From Paenibacillus pasadenensis DSM 19293 (GTDB lineage Bacteria > Bacillota > Bacilli > Paenibacillales > Paenibacillaceae), in NCBI RefSeq assembly GCF_000422485.1, contig NZ_AULW01000052.1, positions 23,532-87,531 of the forward strand: a stretch of DNA of 64,000 bases, written 5' to 3'. Of the stretch, positions 27,762 to 36,351 are shown one piece after another. Position 1 is the first letter of the stretch; the number at the start of each line of letters is the position of its first letter. The notes under the pieces are model-generated. The model was given only the letters and a program-made list of their open reading frames with translations. It did not search any database and was not told the origin of the DNA. Position numbers and translations under genes: made by a program.

Positions 27762-28430
27762 ATGAAGGAAACCTGGACGCTGCACGAGCCCGATTTTGAG
27801 TTTGAAAGGCTCTCGCCCCTGTTCCGCAGCGAGTCCGCCTGGCGCGGCCATCTCGCCTTCGGCTACGACCTCGTCGCCAACCTGCGCCCGGCCGCCGTCG
27901 TCGAGCTCGGCACCCATTACGGAGCATCCTTTTTCAGCTTTTGCCAGGCGGCCAAGGATCTCGGGCTCGCGGATACGGCGCTGCATGCCGTCGATACATG
28001 GGAAGGCGATGCCCATGCCGGCCGCTACGGCCACGGCGTCTATGAGCTCGCCAGCCGCGCCGCCGCCCTCTATCCGGGCGCCCGGCTCGTCCGCGCTTCG
28101 TTCGACGAGGCGTGCGGCCGGTTCGCCGACGACTCCATCGACATCCTGCATATCGACGGGCTCCACACGTACGAGGCCGTCCGCCACGACTGCGAGACGT
28201 GGCTGCCCAAGCTCGCTCCCGGCGGGCTGCTGCTGCTGCATGACATCGAGGTGAGGATCGGCGACTTCGGCGTGTGGAAATGGTGGGCGGAGCTGGCCGC
28301 GGGCTGCCCGTCCGTATCGTTCGGCCACTCGGCCGGACTCGGCGTCGCCGCTCCGAAAGGAGAGCATCCCGCGATCGGGCTGCTGCGCGGCCGGCTCGCG
28401 GAGCTGCAGGCGCATTATACCCGCGGCTGA
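27762..28430 (+). CDS. Class I SAM-dependent methyltransferase-like protein
   Basis: A 222-residue protein with a Methyltransf_24-type Rossmann fold. Motif I is AAVVELGTHYGASFFSFCQ, the acidic residue of motif II is in LHAVDTWEGDAH, and IDILHIDGLHTYEAVRHDCETWLPKLAPGGLLLLHD covers motifs IV to VI. These proteins are often found in polysaccharide or glycosyl-decoration clusters. AAAGGAG precedes ATG 27762; the frame extends upstream without a better start. It stands alone here and its acceptor is unknown. Confidence 0.78.
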   Translation: MKETWTLHEPDFEFERLSPLFRSESAWRGHLAFGYDLVANLRPAAVVELGTHYGASFFSFCQAAKDLGLADTALHAVDTWEGDAHAGRYGHGVYELASRAAALYPGARLVRASFDEACGRFADDSIDILHIDGLHTYEAVRHDCETWLPKLAPGGLLLLHDIEVRIGDFGVWKWWAELAAGCPSVSFGHSAGLGVAAPKGEHPAIGLLRGRLAELQAHYTRG

Positions 28431-28450
28431 TGCCGGCATCCGGCATCAGC

Positions 28451-28498
28451 AAAAAAATCGCGTTTCCTCCGGTCCGGGACCGGAGGAAACGCGATTTT
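28451..28498. terminator. Bidirectional Rho-independent terminator
   Basis: The stem AAAATCGCGTTTCCTCCGGT / ACCGGAGGAAACGCGATTTT separates the convergent methyltransferase and TIM-barrel genes. Confidence 0.92.
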
Positions 28499-28543
28499 GC
28501 CGCAAAAGGGCAGACGCGCGGCGCGCGGCAGGCTCCGAAACGC

Positions 28544-29326
28544 TCAGCCCTGCAGCCGCTCGCGGGCATGCTCCCGCATCCATTCGTTGAGCTCCCACAG
28601 GTCGGCCACCGGCTGCCGGGTGAAAGGGAGCGTCGGCAAGTAGCCGGGCGGGCCGAACTCCGCCGTGAACGTAAGCTGCGGGCTGTCGGCAGCTCTCCGG
28701 ACGGCCGCGATGTCCCGCCACCAGCCCGTGAACAGCTCCAGCTCGCGGGCGTATTCCGGCGCGGCGGGATGCGGCACCTGCGGGCCTTGGGGATGGCCGA
28801 TCCGCCCATGGATATGGAAGGAGCGGGCGATCGCCTGCTCGAGATGGTCCTGCTGATTCTCCAGATGCGACTCGCATACGGCCATCCAGTGGCTGAAGTC
28901 GGCCGCCAGCTTCAGCTCGGGAAACTTGCGCAGCAGCCGCGACGTCGTCCACGGCGTGAACATCGCGCGCCCGCGATGCGTCTCATGGCAGACGGCCGCT
29001 CCATGCCGCCGCTCGATCTCCAGCGCCGCGTCGAAAAAGCGGTCCTGCTCCTCCTCCGGCATGGCGTCGCGCGCGCTGTGCGACACGATCGCCGCCGGCC
29101 GGAACGCCGCCGCCCGCTCCATCTGCTGCCGGAACGAGGCGACATGATCGCCGTCCGTGAACAGCTGCACGATCAGCTGCAGTCCGTGCCGCTCCAGCAG
29201 CGCCTCCTCTCCGACCGGCGGCAGAGGCATCTCGACCCCCGCATAGCCATGGGCGGCGGCACGGGACAGCTTGTCCTCCAGCGTCCCCTCCATCCCCCAC
29301 AGCGCCTTGAAAAACAGCAGCTTCAT
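28544..29326 (-). CDS. Sugar phosphate isomerase/epimerase-like TIM-barrel protein
   Basis: A 260-residue protein of the xylose-isomerase-like (AP_endonuc_2) family. Metal-site-like acidic and His residues are spread as expected: GYAGVEMPLPP, AVCHETHRGRAMFTPW, LAADFSHWMAV, SFHIHGRIGHPQG and FTAEFGPPGY. AAAGGGG lies nine bases before the ATG. It is second in an operon behind the phytanoyl-CoA dioxygenase gene, 47 bases away, and facing an AraC regulator. Together they suggest breakdown of an unidentified sugar-like or cyclitol compound. Confidence 0.82.
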   Translation of the reverse strand: MKLLFFKALWGMEGTLEDKLSRAAAHGYAGVEMPLPPVGEEALLERHGLQLIVQLFTDGDHVASFRQQMERAAAFRPAAIVSHSARDAMPEEEQDRFFDAALEIERRHGAAVCHETHRGRAMFTPWTTSRLLRKFPELKLAADFSHWMAVCESHLENQQDHLEQAIARSFHIHGRIGHPQGPQVPHPAAPEYARELELFTGWWRDIAAVRRAADSPQLTFTAEFGPPGYLPTLPFTRQPVADLWELNEWMREHARERLQG

Positions 29327-29373
29327 CGGCTTTCCCCTTTCTACGCCTTTGAGTCCGGCTGCGGCCGGCTTGA

Positions 29374-30195
29374 TTACGGATACAAAATCGGGTTGAGCCG
29401 GCTCGCGGCGGCATCTCCCGGCGAGAGCTCGGGGAACCAGCGGGCCAGATCGCTCCGGCGCGCGCCGCTGTCCGGCTCGGCGATCGTCAGCCCGTCGGCG
29501 ATGTAGATGACGGTCATGACCTCGCGCATGAGGCTCGTCGGGTTGCCCGGCGCGCTGTGCAGCGTCCAGCCGGCGTGGAACGTGGCGTCGCCTGCCGCCA
29601 TCGCGCCGTAGTTGATCTGCGGCAGTCCTTTTTGCTCGATATAGGCCTTCAGCGTCCGATGCGACTCGTCCGATATCTCCTGCTTGGAAATGTAGCCGTT
29701 GTTGTGGGAGCCCGACACGAAGGTCATCGAGCCGACCTCCTCGGGCACCGGTACGAGCGGCATCCAGAGCGTGATCGTCTTGTCCGTATCGAGCGGCCAG
29801 TAGATCTGATCCTGATGCCAGGGCGTATGCCCGCCGCCCGGCTCCTTGAACAAGGCCTGGTCATGATAGATGCGCACCGCAGGCACGCCCATCAGGTCGG
29901 CGGCGGCTTTGGCGAAGCGGCGGGCGAACACGAACCTTCGAGCCGCCTCGCTCAGCTCCCAGACGTTGCCGATCTGGATGAAGGCCTTGCCGTACGTATC
30001 GCGCTCCTCCAGCGGCTTGGTGTGATAGTTGTGCTCCCGCACGACCTCGCCGATCACCTCGCGGTAGGCGGCGATCTCGTCCGGCCGCGCCAGCTGCCGG
30101 ATGATCGCATGACCGTCGCGAAGATAGCCTTCCCGCTCGGCGGCAGACAGCTCCACCGTGTCGTTCAGCTCCGGAAGTTGGTTCCCTATGCTCAT
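29374..30195 (-). CDS. Phytanoyl-CoA dioxygenase (PhyH) family protein
   Basis: A 273-residue Fe(II)/2-oxoglutarate-dependent oxygenase. The iron-binding facial triad is visible as His127 and Asp129 (HTPWHQDQIYW) with the distal His213 (TLHSAPGN), followed by MREVMTVIYIADG for the 2-oxoglutarate side. AAGGAGCGCGAAAGCC precedes ATG 30195; the longer frame to 30603 runs antisense through the AraC gene and is rejected. First gene of the operon with the TIM-barrel protein. The substrate is unknown; PhyH homologues in such operons need not act on phytanoyl-CoA. Confidence 0.86.
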   Translation of the reverse strand: MSIGNQLPELNDTVELSAAEREGYLRDGHAIIRQLARPDEIAAYREVIGEVVREHNYHTKPLEERDTYGKAFIQIGNVWELSEAARRFVFARRFAKAAADLMGVPAVRIYHDQALFKEPGGGHTPWHQDQIYWPLDTDKTITLWMPLVPVPEEVGSMTFVSGSHNNGYISKQEISDESHRTLKAYIEQKGLPQINYGAMAAGDATFHAGWTLHSAPGNPTSLMREVMTVIYIADGLTIAEPDSGARRSDLARWFPELSPGDAAASRLNPILYP

Positions 30196-30215
30196 GGCTT
30201 TCGCGCTCCTTATCG

Positions 30216-30254
30216 GTAAAATCGCTTTCATAAAGGAGTTTATCGCGATTTTAC
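30216..30254. promoter_or_regulatory. Inverted repeat and near-cre site between phyH-like and AraC genes
   Basis: GTAAAATCGC (30216-30225) and GCGATTTTAC (30245-30254) form a perfect 10-base inverted repeat with a 19-base gap. The left arm also lies in ATGAAAGCGATTTTA (minus strand, 30231-30217), which has one mismatch to the CcpA cre consensus. The site is 21 bases upstream of the phyH-like start, so it is a candidate operator for the divergent AraC protein and/or CcpA. Confidence 0.55.
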
Positions 30255-30321
30255 TTTCCTGTATGTGCATGGCATGATGATTGGAGTTGCCTAAAATGAC
30301 TGACTTGCGAAAGGAGCCGCC

Positions 30322-31212
30322 ATGGACCTGCTTCCCGACTCCGCCGCCCTTCCGATCGTCCCCTACATCCGGGAAAGCGACTTCGCCGTCCGCCCGGCAT
30401 ATTATTTCCCCTTCCGCAAGCTGCTCGACTACCTGTTCATCTACATCCGCAAGGGCGAGCTCCATGTCGTGGCCGACGGGACGAGCCATCGGTTCGAGGA
30501 AGGCCAGTTCTGCCTGCTCCAGCCGGGCACGGTCCACGATCTGAGGGCGGACGGGGCCAACGAGACGCCTTTTGCGCATATGGATATCTTCTATGAGCCC
30601 CAACGGGAAAAAAGCTTTCCTACGCGGCCGGGCCAGCTGGACCTCGCTTCATTTGCCCACCTGATGCAGCCGAGGCTGAACGACTTCGACGGCATCGCCA
30701 TCCCCGTCCTGCTGCAGCCGCAGAAGCCCCATCTCTACCGGCATCTCCTTCTCGAGATGGTGGAAAGCTGGCAGGACCGCGACCCGCTGTCCAAGCTGAA
30801 GGCGCAAGCGGCGGCCACCCGGCTCGTGCACCTCGTCTTGCAGGATCACGCGCATCCCGCCGCTTCCAAGCCGGGCCGCCCTCAGCTGGACTGGATTCCG
30901 TCCTACTTCTCCTTCCATCTGGCCGACCCGCTGGACATCGAGGAGCTGGCCCGGCGCGCCCATCTGTCGACGTCCCGCTTCCGGGCCGTCTTCCGCGAGC
31001 GCTTCGGGCTTCCGCCCCATCGCTATCTGATGGAGCTGCGGCTCGAGCATGCGCGGGAGCTGCTCGCCGGCTCGGACCATACCGCGTCCCAAATCGCGGA
31101 TTATTGCGGATTTTCGAGCCTCAGCCACTTCCATCATGCTTTCCGGGCGCGGATGGGCGCCTCGCCCGGCGCTTACCGCGAGCAGAGCCGAAAAGCCGGC
31201 CCGCCGGAATGA
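30322..31212 (+). CDS. AraC-family transcriptional regulator
   Basis: A 296-residue regulator. The N-terminal cupin-type sensor covers residues about 1-150 (LFIYIRKGELHVVADGTSHRFEEGQFCLLQPGTVHDL). The C-terminal double helix-turn-helix reads DIEELARRAHLSTSRFRAVFRERFGLPPHRYLMELRLEHARELL then IADYCGFSSLSHFHHAFRARMGASPGAYR. AAAGGAG precedes the ATG. It is divergent from the PhyH/TIM-barrel operon and probably controls it in response to the substrate. Confidence 0.9.
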   Translation: MDLLPDSAALPIVPYIRESDFAVRPAYYFPFRKLLDYLFIYIRKGELHVVADGTSHRFEEGQFCLLQPGTVHDLRADGANETPFAHMDIFYEPQREKSFPTRPGQLDLASFAHLMQPRLNDFDGIAIPVLLQPQKPHLYRHLLLEMVESWQDRDPLSKLKAQAAATRLVHLVLQDHAHPAASKPGRPQLDWIPSYFSFHLADPLDIEELARRAHLSTSRFRAVFRERFGLPPHRYLMELRLEHARELLAGSDHTASQIADYCGFSSLSHFHHAFRARMGASPGAYREQSRKAGPPE

Positions 31213-31259
31213 GGAGCGCCGAGGGGCGCCAGCATACGGCCCGGACCGAGGCCGCGCGC

Positions 31260-32924
31260 TCAAGACGGCGAGCGGGCGGCTCCGTACCAGGACAGCGGCT
31301 TGGGCGCCCAATCGTACTCGTAGAGCACCGCCTCGATCCGATGCTGGACCACGATGTCGGCGCTGGCGCGCGCAGCCCATTCGTCATCCTCGCCGTAGCC
31401 GATGTCCAGGTACCGATGCCGCAGCGCCAGCTCCCGGCGGTAGGCCATCAGATGGTTGGGCTTGCGGGTATACCCCTCCGCGTCGCTGCCATGATCCAGC
31501 TCGATTCCGTACCGGCATAGGCGGGAAGGCGATCCGTCCGCGTGCACCCGCACGTCGAACACGATGCAGTCCGCGTCCGGCTCGCTGCGGATCGCCGCGA
31601 GCAGCCGCTCGGCATAGCCGTCGGCGATCCGGTCGTCGTCGTCGACGAAGGCGACGAACTTCCCTTGGGCGAGCTCCAGCAGCGCGTTGCGCTTGGCTCC
31701 GGTCGTCCGCAGCCGGTTGTCCGTCAGCGCCAGCAGCTCCACCGGACGTCCGTGCGCCTGGGCCCGCAGCCGCTCCAGCAGGACGGACAGCGAGGCGCTC
31801 CGCTCCGGCAGCGAGGGAATCAGCACGGACAGCAGCGGCTGCTCCGAGCCGCCCCCGCTCATGCGCTCCGCCATCATCTCCCGATTGGCCTCGATGCTGC
31901 GCTGCCCCGGCGGCGCGTGGACCGCCGCCGCTTCGTTGCTGAGCCAGGCCAGCTCCGGCCGGCCGAGTCGGTCGTCGCAGACCGCCAGCTGAAGCCTCGG
32001 CAGCCAGCGCAGATCCGGATCCAGCCGTCTTCCGAGCTGGCGCTCGCAGGAGACGGCGAGCTCGGCGAGACGGAGCCAGACCGACGCGCTCTCGTAGTCA
32101 AGCTCCTCCATCGCCTTCGCTCCGGCGCGGTAGCAGGCCAAGGCCGGGGCCGACAGGTCCAGCTCCGGCTCGGAGCTGCGCAGCGTGCGATGCCAGTAGC
32201 TGCCCCTCCTCCACGTAAGCCGCATGAAGCCCGATACGCGCATCCAGGCATCGACCCTTTTTTCGAACAGCTCTCCGCCGTAAGCCGGGTACCGCTCCGA
32301 TGCCGGATGGCGCTCCCCGTAGATGCGCGCGCGAAAATCGAGCGTCCGCACGAGGTAGCACTGGTCGGAGAAGCCATAGCCGAGATGGAAGTCGCCGTCG
32401 GTCAGCAGCGCCTCCCGCGCCGCTTCGTCCATCCGCCCGTTCGGCACCGGATTCGCCGCGACGATCGACCGCTGCAGCCGCATCCGCTCCAGGCACGGCC
32501 GCAGCCAGTCGGTCGGCTCCTCCAGCATGCAGTCGCCCGCATAATGGAGCAGATATTCCGTGCGGCAGCGATAAAGGGCGACCAGCTCGGCGATCGAGTA
32601 GCGATAGCCTCCCTGGAAGTCCTCCTCCGTCAGGCCGAAAAAGAGCAGCGCCTCCTCGCTATGCTCGTCGACGAGCACGCAGTCCGTCAGCACGCCTTCG
32701 TCGACGAGCCGCCGCGCATGGCGGAGGACGAGCTCGGGCCGTTCGACATTGTTGACGTACAGGATCCGCTCGGCAAACGGAAACCGATGCTGCGCGATCG
32801 CCCGGCTCAGGCGGTCGGTCAGCAGCAGCTCGCGCCAGTCCCGCTCGTAGCACTTCGTCTCAAAGGTGACACCGGGCCGCAGCACCGGAGCCGGACCGCC
32901 GCCGGTCGGCCTCGCCAGCGTCAT
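31260..32924 (-). CDS. Glycosyltransferase with C-terminal GT2 domain
   Basis: A 554-residue protein. The C-terminal part (residues about 365-554) is a GT-A domain: LLSVLIPSLPERSASLSVLLERL, GKFVAFVDDDDRIADGY and YGEDDEWAARA. Residues about 15-250 form another domain (TFETKCYERDWRELLL, RILYVNNVERPELVLRHARRL, YLLHYAGDCMLEEP), possibly a divergent second GT-A fold. It starts at an ATGA overlap with the preceding GT2 gene, so the two are translationally coupled. A longer 894-codon frame exists upstream but only shadows the GT2 gene in another frame. It probably acts in cell-surface glycan or glycoprotein decoration. Confidence 0.75.
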   Translation of the reverse strand: MTLARPTGGGPAPVLRPGVTFETKCYERDWRELLLTDRLSRAIAQHRFPFAERILYVNNVERPELVLRHARRLVDEGVLTDCVLVDEHSEEALLFFGLTEEDFQGGYRYSIAELVALYRCRTEYLLHYAGDCMLEEPTDWLRPCLERMRLQRSIVAANPVPNGRMDEAAREALLTDGDFHLGYGFSDQCYLVRTLDFRARIYGERHPASERYPAYGGELFEKRVDAWMRVSGFMRLTWRRGSYWHRTLRSSEPELDLSAPALACYRAGAKAMEELDYESASVWLRLAELAVSCERQLGRRLDPDLRWLPRLQLAVCDDRLGRPELAWLSNEAAAVHAPPGQRSIEANREMMAERMSGGGSEQPLLSVLIPSLPERSASLSVLLERLRAQAHGRPVELLALTDNRLRTTGAKRNALLELAQGKFVAFVDDDDRIADGYAERLLAAIRSEPDADCIVFDVRVHADGSPSRLCRYGIELDHGSDAEGYTRKPNHLMAYRRELALRHRYLDIGYGEDDEWAARASADIVVQHRIEAVLYEYDWAPKPLSWYGAARSPS

Positions 32925-34258
32925 GGCGCGCCTCCGCTCGCCAGCGGCGCGGCGTACCCGCCGGCGGCGGCGTCCCAGCGCGGACGCGCCGACGCGAGGA
33001 CCAGGCGGCTGGCCGCCGCGTCCCGCAGCCGTGTCGGCTGGACCGCCTCGGCCGCCTCCGGCTGCGCCGCCAGTACCTGCATCCCCTCGCGCCCGGCCGC
33101 TCCCGTACGCTCCGCCGCGTCCCGCTGCTCCTCGCGCCCGGCCGCCCCCGGCTGCGCCGCCGGGACCCGCAGCCGCACCGGCTCGATCGCCGCCAGCGGC
33201 TCCTCCGGCCGCCGCAGCCGGGCCAGCAGCCGGCGCGCCTCCTCCGGCGCGAGCTCCTCGCCGGCGCGCAGCCACAGCGCATGCTCGCGCCCGGACTCCT
33301 CCAGCGCGGCCCTCGCTCCGGCCGGCTCGCCGAGCTCGGCGCGCACCGTCTTGAGGTCGCGCTCGCGGCCGAGCCGCGCCGTCCGTTCCCAGCCCTCGCG
33401 GCCGTGATGGACGAGCAGGATCTCGTCCGCCAGTCCGCGGATGGAGGCGAGCGTCGCGTCGAGCGCCGCCTCGTCCGCCTCGCCGCCGATGCCGATCGAG
33501 CAGCTGACGGCCGGCGTCCGCCGGTACAGCAGCTCGACCGGATCCTCTCCCCACTTGGCCCGCGCCACCCGGCGGCCCTGCTCCAGCAGCATGCTCAAGC
33601 CCTGATCCCCCAGCGCGTTCATCGTCACATGCCCGTAATGATGCACGAACGAATCGCAGGCGACGAGCAGCCGCCAGCCGTCGCGCCGCAGCCGCAGGCA
33701 CAGATCGTCGTCCTCGTAGTTGCCGAGGCCGTAGCCTTCGTCGAAGCCTCCCATCTCCAGCGCCAGCCGGCGCCGCAGCAGCAGGCAGAACCCGACGAGC
33801 CGCGGCAGCTCCCAGCTGCGTCCGCGCCAGCCGGCCGCGCGCTGCGCCGCGAACGGCTCCAGGCCGTCGATGCCCGGGCCGTACGGGGCGTCGACCCGCT
33901 GCGGGCCGCTGACGTAATTCGAGACCGGACCGACCATGCCGCATAGCGGCTCCCGCTCGAGCAGCCTTTCCATCGCCTCCAGCCAGCCGGCCGTGACGAC
34001 GGTGTCGTTGTTGAGGAACAGCACGTTGTCGCCCTCGGCCAGCGCCAGCCCCTGGTTGCAGCCCTTGGCGAAGCCTTCGTTGCGGCGGTTGAGCTCTGTC
34101 TTGAAGCCGCTCTGCCGGAGCAGCTCCGCCGTGCCGTCCGTCGAGCCGTTGTCGACGACGATGAGCTCGTAGTCGGACGTATGCGCCTGCACGCTCTCCA
34201 GGCAGCGGAGCGTATAGTCCAGCTGGTTGTGCGTCAGTATGACGATGCTTGTCTTCAT
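32921..34258 (-). CDS. GT2 family glycosyltransferase with extended C-terminal region
   Basis: A 445-residue protein. The N-terminal 230 residues are a complete GT-A domain: SIVILTHNQLDYTLRCLESV, IVVDNGSTDGTAELL, VLFLNNDTVVTAGWLE and GNYEDDDLCLRLRRDGW. The region after residue 245 resembles a second, non-catalytic GT-like fold (VSCSIGIGGEADEAALDATLASIRGLADEILLVHHG). Residues about 365-445 are low complexity with AAQP and GREE/GREG near-repeats. GAGGCGG precedes the ATG. Its stop overlaps the start of the following GT gene by four bases. Confidence 0.85.
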   Translation of the reverse strand: MKTSIVILTHNQLDYTLRCLESVQAHTSDYELIVVDNGSTDGTAELLRQSGFKTELNRRNEGFAKGCNQGLALAEGDNVLFLNNDTVVTAGWLEAMERLLEREPLCGMVGPVSNYVSGPQRVDAPYGPGIDGLEPFAAQRAAGWRGRSWELPRLVGFCLLLRRRLALEMGGFDEGYGLGNYEDDDLCLRLRRDGWRLLVACDSFVHHYGHVTMNALGDQGLSMLLEQGRRVARAKWGEDPVELLYRRTPAVSCSIGIGGEADEAALDATLASIRGLADEILLVHHGREGWERTARLGRERDLKTVRAELGEPAGARAALEESGREHALWLRAGEELAPEEARRLLARLRRPEEPLAAIEPVRLRVPAAQPGAAGREEQRDAAERTGAAGREGMQVLAAQPEAAEAVQPTRLRDAAASRLVLASARPRWDAAAGGYAAPLASGGAP

Positions 34259-34409
34259 AGCAAAAGCCGCCTCCTCTGCCTCATCTATATGAGGCTTGGA
34301 AAGGCGGCATGACGATCGATCTCCGCTCGTTCAGCAAGGCGGCCATTTGGCGGCCGAGCCGACCTTTTCGTGGGATTGGAGCTGACGGATCGTCCCTGAC
34401 AACAGGCTG

Positions 34410-35243
34410 TCAGCTATTGCCGCAGCGTCCCAGCATCCAGTCGGCGGCGCAGGCGAGCACCTCCTGCCGGCCCGCCTCGGCATGCAGCTCATGCCGGAAG
34501 CCCGGCCATTCGCGGTAGGAGCAGCGCTCTCCCGCACGCTGCGCGAAGCGCCGGCTCGCCCGCGGCGACGTGATGCGGTCGGACCCGCCGTGCATGAGCA
34601 GCAGCGGCACGCTCAGCTCCGGCGCGTGGCTCAGCGCCCAGCGGCCCGCCTGGCTGACGGCGGCGAACGTGCGCAGCGTGATCCGTCCGTGCCGCAGCGG
34701 ATCCTCGTCATAGCGGCGCTGCATGTCCGGGTCGGAGGTGCCCCGGCGGTTCGCGCCGACCAGGCGATAGCCGGGCTGCATGCGCTCGCGGAGGCGGCCC
34801 CACAGCAGCTTTGCCGGCGGCGGCGCCGGAGCCAGCTTCAGCCACGGTCCCGCCACGACGGCTCCGGCGAGCGGCGGGCGGCGGCGCAGCATGAAGTTGA
34901 GCGCTACATTTCCGCCCATGCTGTGGCAGAACAGGAACCGCGGCAGCCCCGGCCAGCGGCGCTGCATGTCCTCGACGATCCGTTCCACGGGCTCCAGCAG
35001 CGCGTCGTAGCCGGGGCAGTCGCCGCGCCGGCCTTCTGTCCGGCCATGCCCCCGCTGGTCGAAGGCGATCACCGCGAAGCCGCGCTCCGTGAAGAACGAA
35101 GCCACATGCGCGTAGGCGCCGCAATGCTCGCCCAGCCCGTGCACGATGCCGACAGCGGCGACCGGCTCGCCCTCCGGCATCCAGCGGCAGCCGTAGATGC
35201 TGACGCCGTCGCGGCTTTTCCAGCTCAGCTCCTCGTAGGACAT
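34410..35243 (-). CDS. Alpha/beta hydrolase, monoacylglycerol lipase-like
   Basis: A 277-residue serine hydrolase of the Hydrolase_4 group. The oxyanion region is VGIVHGLGEHCGAYAHVASFF, FDQRGHGRTEGRRGD follows, and the nucleophile elbow is FCHSMGGN. The catalytic Asp lies in LLMHGGSDRITSP and the His in PGFRHELHAE. AAAGGAGGAAGGATCA precedes the ATG at 35243; the extension to 35558 would run into the MITE-like element and is rejected. It probably hydrolyses monoacylglycerols or lysophospholipids. Confidence 0.88.
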   Translation of the reverse strand: MSYEELSWKSRDGVSIYGCRWMPEGEPVAAVGIVHGLGEHCGAYAHVASFFTERGFAVIAFDQRGHGRTEGRRGDCPGYDALLEPVERIVEDMQRRWPGLPRFLFCHSMGGNVALNFMLRRRPPLAGAVVAGPWLKLAPAPPPAKLLWGRLRERMQPGYRLVGANRRGTSDPDMQRRYDEDPLRHGRITLRTFAAVSQAGRWALSHAPELSVPLLLMHGGSDRITSPRASRRFAQRAGERCSYREWPGFRHELHAEAGRQEVLACAADWMLGRCGNS

Positions 35244-35398
35244 TGATCCTTCCTCCTTTGACGTTTCGGTTTGCCTTTTCTTCCTATTACCCTGTATGCA
35301 GGACGCTCTGTTGCCGTGCGGCGAAAAAAGGGCTTGGCCCCGGCCGGACAGGCATGAAATAATGGCGAGAGAAGATTCGTCGCCCATAGCCTGTGAAG

Positions 35399-35565
35399 CT
35401 AGGGCGTGTTTGCAAACCCGCTCAGGGGCATCTATCACCGCCTTTTTGCCCCCTGCTTCGTCACGCAGGCTCGACGTACCCCCGGTACGCCTTCGCCTAC
35501 GTTCCTCGCAGGGATCAAAAATTCGGCAATATCGGCTTCCTTCGGAGGTGGCAAACACGCCCTAG
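35399..35565. mobile_element. MITE-like element, 167 bp, with 15-bp perfect terminal inverted repeats
   Basis: The ends are CTAGGGCGTGTTTGC (35399-35413) and its exact reverse complement GCAAACACGCCCTAG (35551-35565). The outer CTAG may be a palindromic target duplication, leaving 11-base inverted repeats GGCGTGTTTGC. No transposase is encoded. Inside is the small hairpin CGTACC/GGTACG. The shape fits a non-autonomous derivative of an IS5-like element using a CTAG-type target. It ends 45 bases before the pcp start and lies between divergent genes. Confidence 0.72.
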
Positions 35566-35610
35566 AGAACCTGCGGCTGCGGCCGCGAGCGAAAAGGAGC
35601 CTTTCCCTCC

Positions 35611-36255
35611 ATGAGAAACCTGCTTATTACCGGCTTCGAGCCCTTCGGGGGCAGCCGCATCAACCCGACCGAGGCACTGATGGCGTCCATCCGCGAGGAA
35701 TCGTTCCCCGGCGCCGCCATCCATACGCTGCTGCTGCCGGTCGTCTTCGGCGAGTGCGCCGAGCGGCTCAAGCGGGAAATCGACCGCCTGCAGCCGGACG
35801 CCGTCCTCTGCTGCGGCCTGGCCGCCGGACGCGCGGCCGTCACGCCGGAGCGGATCGCCGTCAACGCGATGGACGTGCCCGCCGGCGCCGCTTTTGGCGA
35901 CAACGACGGCAATCGCCCGCAGGACGAGCCGATCCGGGCGGGCGGGCCGGACGGCCTGTTCGCCACGCTGCCGATCCGCCGCATCGAGCTGGCGCTGCGA
36001 GCGGCGGGCATCCCCGCCTCCATCTCGGACACGGCGGGCCTGTTCATCTGCAACAATACGATGTACGCCGCTCTCGACCATGTCCGCGACAGCGGGTCGG
36101 GCGCCCTCGCCGGCTTCATCCATTTCCCCGCCTCGACGGAGCTGGCGCTGGACAAGCCCGGCCTGCCCTCGCTGCCCCAGTCCATGCTGCATGACGCGCT
36201 GCGCATCGCGATCGCCGAGACACTGGCGGAGCTGGACGAGCGGAGCGGAGCCTGA
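35611..36255 (+). CDS. pcp: Pyrrolidone-carboxylate peptidase
   Basis: A 214-residue cysteine peptidase (C15 family) that removes N-terminal pyroglutamate from peptides. The start LITGFEPFGGSRINPTEALM is diagnostic. The catalytic triad is visible as Glu80 (VTPERIAVN), Cys147 (GLFICNNTMY) and His171 (AGFIHFP). The length is normal. AAAAGGAG precedes the ATG with a rather long spacing of 11. Its promoter region abuts or includes the MITE-like element, which may supply or disturb its expression signals. Confidence 0.93.
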   Translation: MRNLLITGFEPFGGSRINPTEALMASIREESFPGAAIHTLLLPVVFGECAERLKREIDRLQPDAVLCCGLAAGRAAVTPERIAVNAMDVPAGAAFGDNDGNRPQDEPIRAGGPDGLFATLPIRRIELALRAAGIPASISDTAGLFICNNTMYAALDHVRDSGSGALAGFIHFPASTELALDKPGLPSLPQSMLHDALRIAIAETLAELDERSGA

Positions 36256-36270
36256 ACAGCTTGACGCGCG

Positions 36271-36308
36271 AAAGGGGAGGCTCCGGAACGTTCCGGCGCC
36301 TCCCCTTT
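36271..36308. terminator. Rho-independent terminator of pcp and the convergent SDR gene
   Basis: The stem AAAGGGGAGGC / GCCTCCCCTTT has an inner palindromic loop (TCCGGAACGTTCCGG-like). Confidence 0.82.
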
Positions 36309-36351
36309 GTCCATGGCGCTGCCGCTTGCCGGCTGCCATGGCCTTGCCGCG

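Noticed and set aside
31260..33944. 894-codon minus-strand frame that could be one giant glycosyltransferase
   Set aside because: Its upstream third is the GT2 gene read in another frame. The true start is the ATGA overlap at 32924.
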